Source: Pseudofulvimonas gallinarii (GTDB lineage: Bacteria; Pseudomonadota; Gammaproteobacteria; Xanthomonadales; UBA2363). Taken from it: a stretch of 64,000 nucleotides of DNA. Position 1 is the first letter of the stretch; each line of letters opens with the position of its first letter. A program made the translations under genes and the position numbers. Positions 59,498 to 64,000 of the stretch are shown here, one piece after another. The DNA is taken from NCBI RefSeq assembly GCF_004343305.1, contig NZ_SMAF01000008.1, forward strand, positions 1 through 64,000, written 5' to 3'. Below the pieces are notes generated by a model, which made no database searches, was not told the DNA's origin, and saw only the letters and a list, made by a program, of their open reading frames with translations.

Positions 59498-60520
59498 TCA
59501 TTCTTCGTAGCCGGCGAGGGCCTCGCGCAGGCATTCGCGCAGACCTCGTCGCAGTGCGGCGGGCGAACGCACGACGATCTGCGCGCCCTGCGAAAGCAGC
59601 CACCAGCGCAGCTGCCAGGTGTCGCGGACGGTTGCACGCAAGGTGAAACCGTCCTCTTCGGGCGTCGGCGTCAGCTTCATGTCCGCCGACATCGGCGTTT
59701 CCTGCAGGTGCCGCGCCAGATCCGGATGCACCCAGGCCTGCAACCGGATCACCGGCGTGGCGCCATCGCCGAACTCAAGCGCGCCACTGGCGACAAAGGC
59801 CTCCAGCGAGAAATCCTGCGGCACCCGGGAAGATTCTTCGGTGCGGCGCACGCTATCCATTCGATGCAGCGCGAGCAGGCGCGGATCCTGGTAGTCGCCA
59901 ATCGTCGCCACCAGGTAGGACACCGCACCCCGCTGCACCAGCGCGAGCGGATGGACGCGCAGCGGGCGCGTTTCACCACCGGAGGCGGCGCTGCGATAGT
60001 CCATCAGCAATTGCCGGTCGGCGAACAGCGCCGCCTGCACCTGTTCCAGCACGCCTTCGCCGATGATCGGCGGTTGCAGCCCCAGGGCCGGCAGCGCGAC
60101 ATGGACCTTGTCCAGCCACCTTGCCGCGGCATTGCTGCCGGCGAGTTCCGCCAGCTTGCGTCCGGCCAGTTCAAACCGCGGCGCCAGCGCGCTGACGATG
60201 GAGGCCGGCAACAGGGGACGCAGGAATGCTTCCATCAGCTTCAGAGAGACCGCATCGCCGAGCTCGATGCCAGGCACATCCAGTTCGCTGCCGTCGGCCC
60301 AGCTCCAGCGATAAGGCTTGGCCGACTCATCGGCCAGCAACGGAAACAGCGCCGACAGGTTGTTGAGGTCGCGCTGGACCGTGCGCACGTCGACCGCGTA
60401 GCCGAGGCCTTCAAGGCGACTGGCCAACTCGGCCGGCGTCAACCCTGGCGGCCGCCGTGGAATGGACTTAAGCAATTCCCACTGCCGGCTGATGGCCTGG
60501 CGCGAGCTGGCGACTGGCAT
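59498..60520 (-). CDS. WYL-domain transcriptional regulator (YafY-like)
   Basis: The 340-residue protein has an N-terminal winged helix-turn-helix (residues 8-65, SRQAISRQWELLKSI and RTVQRDLNNLSALFPL) and a WYL ligand-binding domain. In that domain PLRVHPLALVQRGAVSYLVA stands where the WYL motif normally falls. WYL regulators sense small or nucleic-acid ligands and often control defence or stress genes. ATG 60520 has AGGGAGG seven bases upstream. The unknown gene follows after 79 bases and the AAA ATPase lies beyond. It diverges from a sirtuin gene across about 150 bases. Confidence 0.9.
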   Translation of the reverse strand: MPVASSRQAISRQWELLKSIPRRPPGLTPAELASRLEGLGYAVDVRTVQRDLNNLSALFPLLADESAKPYRWSWADGSELDVPGIELGDAVSLKLMEAFLRPLLPASIVSALAPRFELAGRKLAELAGSNAAARWLDKVHVALPALGLQPPIIGEGVLEQVQAALFADRQLLMDYRSAASGGETRPLRVHPLALVQRGAVSYLVATIGDYQDPRLLALHRMDSVRRTEESSRVPQDFSLEAFVASGALEFGDGATPVIRLQAWVHPDLARHLQETPMSADMKLTPTPEEDGFTLRATVRDTWQLRWWLLSQGAQIVVRSPAALRRGLRECLREALAGYEE

Positions 60521-60669
60521 GGCGATCCTCCCTGACCGTCGGTCTGCGAATCCCCGTCCGGCGAGCCGGCCGGGCGTCAGCGCCAGTCTAGACGGCTTGC
60601 ATTCCAGGGGCCACGCTAGCGGGCCGGCGCGCGTGACGATCATGCGCAGCGGAACGACAAGGATTCGCC

Positions 60670-61494
60670 ATGTCAGCACGGACCGACCAGGACATCGCCA
60701 TTCCGCTCGCACGCCGCATTGCCGGCGCGCCTCGGGTGGTCGCGCTGACAGGCGCCGGCATGTCCGCCGACAGCGGCGTGCCGACGTTTCGCGGCGGCCA
60801 GGACAGCCTGTGGTCGCAGTTCGATCCCATGCGGCTGGCCACGTCGGACGCCTTCGCCGCCGATCCCGACCTGGTCTGGGGCTGGTACGCATGGCGCATG
60901 GCGCTGGTTGCCCAGGCCCGCCCCAACGCAGGGCATCTGGCCCTGGCGGCCCTTGCAGACAGGCATCCGGAAGTCCGCGTCGTCACCCAGAACGTGGACG
61001 ACCTGCATGAGCGCGCCGGCAGCGCCGACGTCGTGCACCTGCACGGCAGCCTGTTCCGGCCACGCTGCAGCGGATGCGCGGCCCCCTGCGAACACGATTG
61101 CTTCGATGCGACGCTGGCGACCCGGCCATCGTTGCGGCTCGCACCGCCACGCTGCCGTCGTTGCGAGGGCCGCATCCGCCCGGGCGTGGTGTGGTTCGGC
61201 GAATCGCTGCCGACGGCGGACTGGCAGACCGCGCAGGACCTGCTCGCTGGCGCCGGGGTGGTCCTCGTCATCGGCACGTCTGGCCAGGTCTATCCGGCGG
61301 CGGGCCTTGCCAGCCTGGCCCGCGAACACGGCGCCTTCGTCGCCGAGATCAATCCTGATGGCGGTGGACTGCCGGGCGGCGTCGATCTGGTCTGGCGGGC
61401 CACGGCCGCGACCGCCCTGCCAGCGCTGGTGGACCAGCTGGACGCGGGCGTCGGGGCAGCCCATACCCGGCTGAAAAAGGCGAACAGGACCTGA
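60670..61494 (+). CDS. Sir2-family NAD-dependent protein deacylase
   Basis: The 274-residue sirtuin removes acyl groups from lysine using NAD. It has the NAD-binding GAGMSADSGVPTFRG, the TQNVDDLHERAG motif and the catalytic His in HLHGS. Four Cys at CSGCAAPC and CRRC form the zinc site. It also has GVVWFGESLP and GTSGQVYPAA of the family. It resembles the CobB/SIRT5 group. ATG 60670 follows an AAGGA at a fitting distance. It shares an intergenic region with the WYL regulator; a functional link is not shown. Confidence 0.93.
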   Translation: MSARTDQDIAIPLARRIAGAPRVVALTGAGMSADSGVPTFRGGQDSLWSQFDPMRLATSDAFAADPDLVWGWYAWRMALVAQARPNAGHLALAALADRHPEVRVVTQNVDDLHERAGSADVVHLHGSLFRPRCSGCAAPCEHDCFDATLATRPSLRLAPPRCRRCEGRIRPGVVWFGESLPTADWQTAQDLLAGAGVVLVIGTSGQVYPAAGLASLAREHGAFVAEINPDGGGLPGGVDLVWRATAATALPALVDQLDAGVGAAHTRLKKANRT

Positions 61495-61573
61495 CCCGGC
61501 AGGCCGATATCGATTTAAAGCGTTGATATTAAATGGAAAAGTGCCAGGCATTCAGGGGGAACTCAGGGGCTGA

Positions 61574-61600
61574 TTAGCACTCTAAGCCCGCGACTGCTAA
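61574..61600 (+). promoter_or_regulatory. CIRCE-like inverted repeat upstream of rpoH
   Basis: TTAGCACTC (61574-61582), nine bases, then GACTGCTAA (61592-61600) matches the HrcA site consensus TTAGCACTC-N9-GAGTGCTAA at 17 of 18 positions with exact spacing. It ends 25 bases before the rpoH start and 13 before its ribosome site, so HrcA bound here could block rpoH transcription. Confidence 0.75.
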
Positions 61601-61625
61601 ATTGGTCCGCATGAAGGAGACCTCC

Positions 61626-62483
61626 GTGACCCAAGCCCTGATAACCAACAACCTGCCCATCCCCAGTGCGGTCGGCAGCCTGGACGGCTATATCCACGCG
61701 GTCAACCAGGTTCCGATGCTGACGCCGGAGCAGGAACAGGCGCTGGCGCGCCGTTTCACCGAGGAACAGGATCTCGACGCGGCCCGTGAGCTGGTGCTCT
61801 CGCACCTGCGCTTCGTGGTCCATGTCGCGCGTGGCTACCTTGGCTACGGCCTGCCGATGGCCGACCTCGTGCAGGAAGGCAACATCGGCCTGATGAAGGC
61901 CGTGAAGCGCTTCGACCCGGATGTCGGCGTGCGCCTGGTGTCGTTCGCCGTGCACTGGATCAAGGCCGAGATCCACGAGTTCATCCTCAAGAACTGGCGC
62001 ATCGTCAAGGTCGCCACGACCAAGGCGCAGCGCAAGCTTTTCTTCAACCTGCGCAAGGCGAAGAAGCGCCTGGGCTGGCTGACGCACGAGGAAGTGAACA
62101 CGGTCGCCCGCGAACTGAACGTGACGCCGGCCGATGTGATGGAAATGGAGTCGCGCCTCAATGGTCGTGACATCGGTTTCGACGCACCGGACGATGGTGA
62201 TGACGACGCACCGCCGGCACCGGTCGCCTACCTCGTCGACGAGTCGCAGGATCCGGAATCCGCCGCCATCAGCAGCGACCAGGATGACCGCGCCCTCAGC
62301 GCGCTGCACGAAGGCCTGGAGCGGCTCGACGCGCGCAGCAAGGACATCGTCGTGCGCCGCTGGCTCGCCGAGCCCAAGGCCACGCTGCAGGAACTGGCCG
62401 ACGAGTACGGCGTCTCCGCCGAACGCGTGCGACAGATCGAAGCCGCCGCCATGAAGAAGATGCGGTCGCTGTTCGAAGCCTGA
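61626..62483 (+). CDS. rpoH: Heat-shock sigma factor sigma-32
   Basis: The 285-residue protein is RpoH, which directs transcription of chaperone and protease genes. Region 2 is seen as [22 protein letters not shown] through [19 protein letters not shown], and the RpoH box is [10 protein letters not shown]. Region 4 includes [25 protein letters not shown] 61626 has AAGGAG six bases upstream and is preferred to the ATG at 61611. The CIRCE-like repeat upstream suggests HrcA control in addition to the usual RNA and protease control of sigma-32. A hairpin follows the gene. Confidence 0.96.
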   Translation: MTQALITNNLPIPSAVGSLDGYIHAVNQVPMLTPEQEQALARRFTEEQDLDAARELVLSHLRFVVHVARGYLGYGLPMADLVQEGNIGLMKAVKRFDPDVGVRLVSFAVHWIKAEIHEFILKNWRIVKVATTKAQRKLFFNLRKAKKRLGWLTHEEVNTVARELNVTPADVMEMESRLNGRDIGFDAPDDGDDDAPPAPVAYLVDESQDPESAAISSDQDDRALSALHEGLERLDARSKDIVVRRWLAEPKATLQELADEYGVSAERVRQIEAAAMKKMRSLFEA

Positions 62484-62505
62484 TCCGCCCTGTTCAACGC
62501 AACAC

Positions 62506-62534
62506 CACATGGCCCGGCACGTCCGGGCCATGTG
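62506..62534 (+). terminator. Hairpin downstream of rpoH
   Basis: A perfect 12-base stem (CACATGGCCCGG and CCGGGCCATGTG, loop CACGT) lies 23 bases after the rpoH stop. CATTCT follows instead of a full T run, so it may be a weak terminator. Confidence 0.6.
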
Positions 62535-62610
62535 CATTCTGCCGATCCCGTTCGGCACATGCGTCAACGCAATTCGGAGCGACGCGATTCCTCCCTGGTG
62601 TGCGTGCTCT

Positions 62611-62640
62611 TGTAGGCGGGTAGCTTGCTGCCCGCTGCGG
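62611..62640. repeat. GTAG-type REP palindrome
   Basis: GTAG at 62612-62615 is followed by GCGGGTAGC and, after TT, GCTGCCCGC, an almost perfect hairpin. It has the same head-and-stem plan as the element at 48528. It lies in the gap between rpoH and hicA. Confidence 0.6.
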
Positions 62641-62776
62641 CCGCCAGGCCGCTTTCCACCGCCACCCGAATGCAACCAGCAAGCCCGACAAATCAGCGTG
62701 CGCAGCAAGCAGGGAGCGGACAAGGTCCGGCTCAGCCCATCCGGATCTTGATCAGCCAGCCGGAGACCGGGCGGAC

Positions 62777-62803
62777 TTGATTGTGTGTATTTGTGTGTAT
62801 AGA
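62777..62803 (+). promoter_or_regulatory. Promoter of hicAB with tandem 10-base repeat
   Basis: TTGATT (62777-62782) and TATAGA (62798-62803) are candidate -35 and -10 boxes with a short 15-base spacer. The spacer is two perfect copies of TTGTGTGTAT (62781-62800), which may be the binding site of the HicB antitoxin. Transcription would begin about 62810, three bases before the hicA GTG, giving a nearly leaderless message. Confidence 0.5.
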
Positions 62804-62812
62804 ATTGCCGGC

Positions 62813-62995
62813 GTGAACAGCGGCGAATTGATCAGGCGCATTCAGGCCGATGGATGGTTTCCTGTCCACACTGTCGGCTCCCATCGTCAATTCAAACATC
62901 CCGTGAAACCGGGCAAGGTCACCGTACCTCACCCGAAAAAGGACCTGCCACTGGCCACCGTGCGCAGCATCCTCAGGCAAGCCGGACTGCGTTGA
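62813..62995 (+). CDS. hicA: HicA-family mRNA interferase toxin
   Basis: The 60-residue protein is a double-stranded-RNA-binding-like toxin that cuts mRNA. NSGELIRRIQADGW, the catalytic-His region VGSHRQFKHP and VPHPKKDLPLATVRSILRQAGL are the family sequence throughout. I start at GTG 62813; the longer frame from 62777 adds promoter sequence only. It precedes hicB by 23 bases, the usual order of the pair. HicB should block it when bound. Confidence 0.93.
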   Translation: MNSGELIRRIQADGWFPVHTVGSHRQFKHPVKPGKVTVPHPKKDLPLATVRSILRQAGLR

Positions 62996-63018
62996 ATCAA
63001 CGCAAGGAGACAGAACCC

Positions 63019-63402
63019 ATGTTGTACCCGATCCATGTTCACAAGGACGAACACAGCGCCTACGGCGCCAGCTTCCCCGACTTTCCCGGATGTTTTGCAG
63101 CCGCCGACGAACTGCAAGCTCTGCCGCTTGCCGCCCAGGAAGCGGTTGAAGCCCATTTCGGCGCCGACAGCGATCCGGTTCCGGCACCCAGTTCGCCGGA
63201 CCGCTGGACGCACAACGACGACTATTCGGATGGATTCTGGATGCTGGTCGACATCGATCTGCGTCGCATCCGGCCACGGGCCGTTCGTTTGAACATCAGC
63301 CTGCCGGAAGACTTGCTGACGCGGATCGACGAAGCCGCCAAGGCACGCGGCGCCACCCGCAGCGGCTTCCTCGCCGAAGCGGCGCGACGGGCGATCCCGT
63401 AA
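63019..63402 (+). CDS. hicB: HicB-family antitoxin with C-terminal ribbon-helix-helix
   Basis: The 127-residue protein has a HicB ribonuclease-H-like N-terminal half (SAYGASFPDFPGCFAAADEL) and a C-terminal DNA-binding half (RLNISLPEDLLTRIDEAAKA, of the ribbon-helix-helix kind). It should neutralise HicA and repress the hicAB promoter. ATG 63019 has AAGGAG nine bases upstream. The tandem repeat at 62781-62800 is the best operator candidate. Confidence 0.93.
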   Translation: MLYPIHVHKDEHSAYGASFPDFPGCFAAADELQALPLAAQEAVEAHFGADSDPVPAPSSPDRWTHNDDYSDGFWMLVDIDLRRIRPRAVRLNISLPEDLLTRIDEAAKARGATRSGFLAEAARRAIP

Positions 63403-63724
63403 TCCCCGGATGATCCGTGTTCAACCAGCTTGCGGTATCGCCGGCGAGTGGGCCGGGGTTGCCCGCGATCCGCCTTTGGCGCGGCCATCTCGCAAAGAAG
63501 CACCGGCCGTGCCGGAGACAACGGTTTTCGAAAGCTGGCGGCGCAACGGCAAAGCCTCCGTCTTGTAGTGACATTCTTGAACCGTGCGCATCAAAGATAT
63601 CAAGGGGATACGCGGTTAGCTGCAGAACTTGCGGTCCGCATGAACATCATGCCTGCCGGAAAACCTTCTGGCTTTAACATGGCCGCTACGACGACATTTA
63701 TAAAATTCTTTTGCTATTAATAAT
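63403..63724. other. Gap after hicB with falling GC content
   Basis: No gene is supported. From about 63560 onward the DNA becomes richer in A and T than the rest of the window (for example the 63700-63735 stretch), which marks a border in base composition. Confidence 0.5.
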
Positions 63725-64000
63725 CTATTCACAAACCCGCCAATTGCTTGGTCTATCCCAAATTACCTCTGGGCTCGGACTACCGGGGACAATGCCGTGA
63801 GCATCTGCTACAGAATTCACAAGGATTCGAATACGTGCGCGATCCTCACTAACGTCATCGACATAGCCGGTGAACGTGTATGGAGCAACGACTTTGCATA
63901 TCCGCGTACCGCGAGATGTCAAAAGCGGGAGCTCCACGTCGAGCCTGACACGTTCCCTCTCAAGCCTTTCCTGTTCTACTTGCTCGATAAATGCCTGTCG
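63725..64000 (-). CDS. C-terminal part of an unrecognised protein, cut by the window edge
   Basis: An open frame enters from the right edge and ends at 63725, giving at least 91 residues. The first part is charged and helical (EQVEQERLERERVRLD). A beta-rich tail follows (SRGTRICKVVAPYTFTGYV and ARIRILVN), ending in WDRPSNWRVCE. Codon and base use are less GC-rich than the rest of the window. The start is outside the window. I do not recognise the family. Confidence 0.6.
   Translation of the reverse strand, partial: RQAFIEQVEQERLERERVRLDVELPLLTSRGTRICKVVAPYTFTGYVDDVSEDRARIRILVNSVADAHGIVPGSPSPEVIWDRPSNWRVCE

Noticed and set aside
60670-61494. Sirtuin as part of a phage-defence system (DSR or Thoeris-like)
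   Set aside because: It has the layout of an ordinary CobB/SIRT5-type deacylase and no partner domain; proximity to the AAA genes is not enough.
62777-62812. Longer start for HicA
   Set aside because: The added residues are encoded by promoter sequence; the GTG at 62813 matches HicA family N-termini.

Overview
The window is high-GC, densely coding chromosomal DNA from a gammaproteobacterium, most likely of the Xanthomonadales/Lysobacterales. This is inferred from gene orders and features I associate with that group: argS followed by a SPOR-domain gene, pcm-tolC, proC-yggT, an Oar-type TonB receptor, secreted proteins with a 'DGFE'-like motif, and GTAG-headed palindromes that resemble the REP elements of Stenotrophomonas and Xanthomonas. 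No sequence search was possible, so genus-level placement is not attempted.

Layout, left to right. Positions 0.4-5.1 kb carry cell-wall turnover genes (OapA/M23 endopeptidase, anmK, ampG) and xthA. Positions 5.2-10.7 kb carry nucleotide, coenzyme and sugar-phosphate housekeeping (pyrE, a DUF4124 protein, a phosphomannomutase, dut, coaBC, radC). Positions 10.9-15.6 kb hold a TonB-dependent receptor and its secreted parallel-repeat partner. Positions 15.9-18.3 kb hold argS and an FtsN-like SPOR gene. Positions 18.3-22.9 kb form a tightly coupled five-gene minus-strand operon: GTPase, YceI, cytochrome b561, YceI, GTPase. Positions 22.9-27.2 kb hold a DUF4124-M23 hydrolase and an overlapping ECF sigma/Ser-Thr kinase pair. 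Positions 27.3-31.7 kb hold thiC with its TPP riboswitch, then an Na/Pi symporter.

Positions 32.0-39.3 kb contain a TetR regulator diverging from an RND efflux pair across a palindrome that covers the pump promoter, then pcm and tolC. TolC is the likely outer-membrane partner of the pump. After a hemerythrin there is a fatty-acid block at 40.2-45.1 kb (alpha/beta hydrolase, FadE-like acyl-CoA dehydrogenase, a frameshifted unknown gene, a divergent TetR gene). pckG follows, then two secreted proteins (a 'DGFE' protein and an S10 carboxypeptidase), the proC-yggT-DUF4426-methyltransferase operon and a BtuF-like gene.

The right quarter is the most unusual part. It has a secreted esterase-GH18 chitinase fusion, then a cassette of a double-AAA ATPase, an unknown gene with a nine-G tract that can switch its C-terminus, and a WYL regulator. 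A sirtuin diverges from this cassette. rpoH is preceded by a near-perfect CIRCE element, and a hicAB toxin-antitoxin pair has a tandem-repeat promoter. Base composition then drops over the last few hundred bases, where an unrecognised gene runs off the edge; this may be the start of acquired DNA.

The strongest candidates for something undescribed are the five-gene GTPase/YceI/b561 operon, the G-tract gene in the AAA/WYL cassette, the esterase-chitinase fusion and the CIRCE site on rpoH. No CRISPR array, rRNA, confident tRNA or insertion sequence was found.
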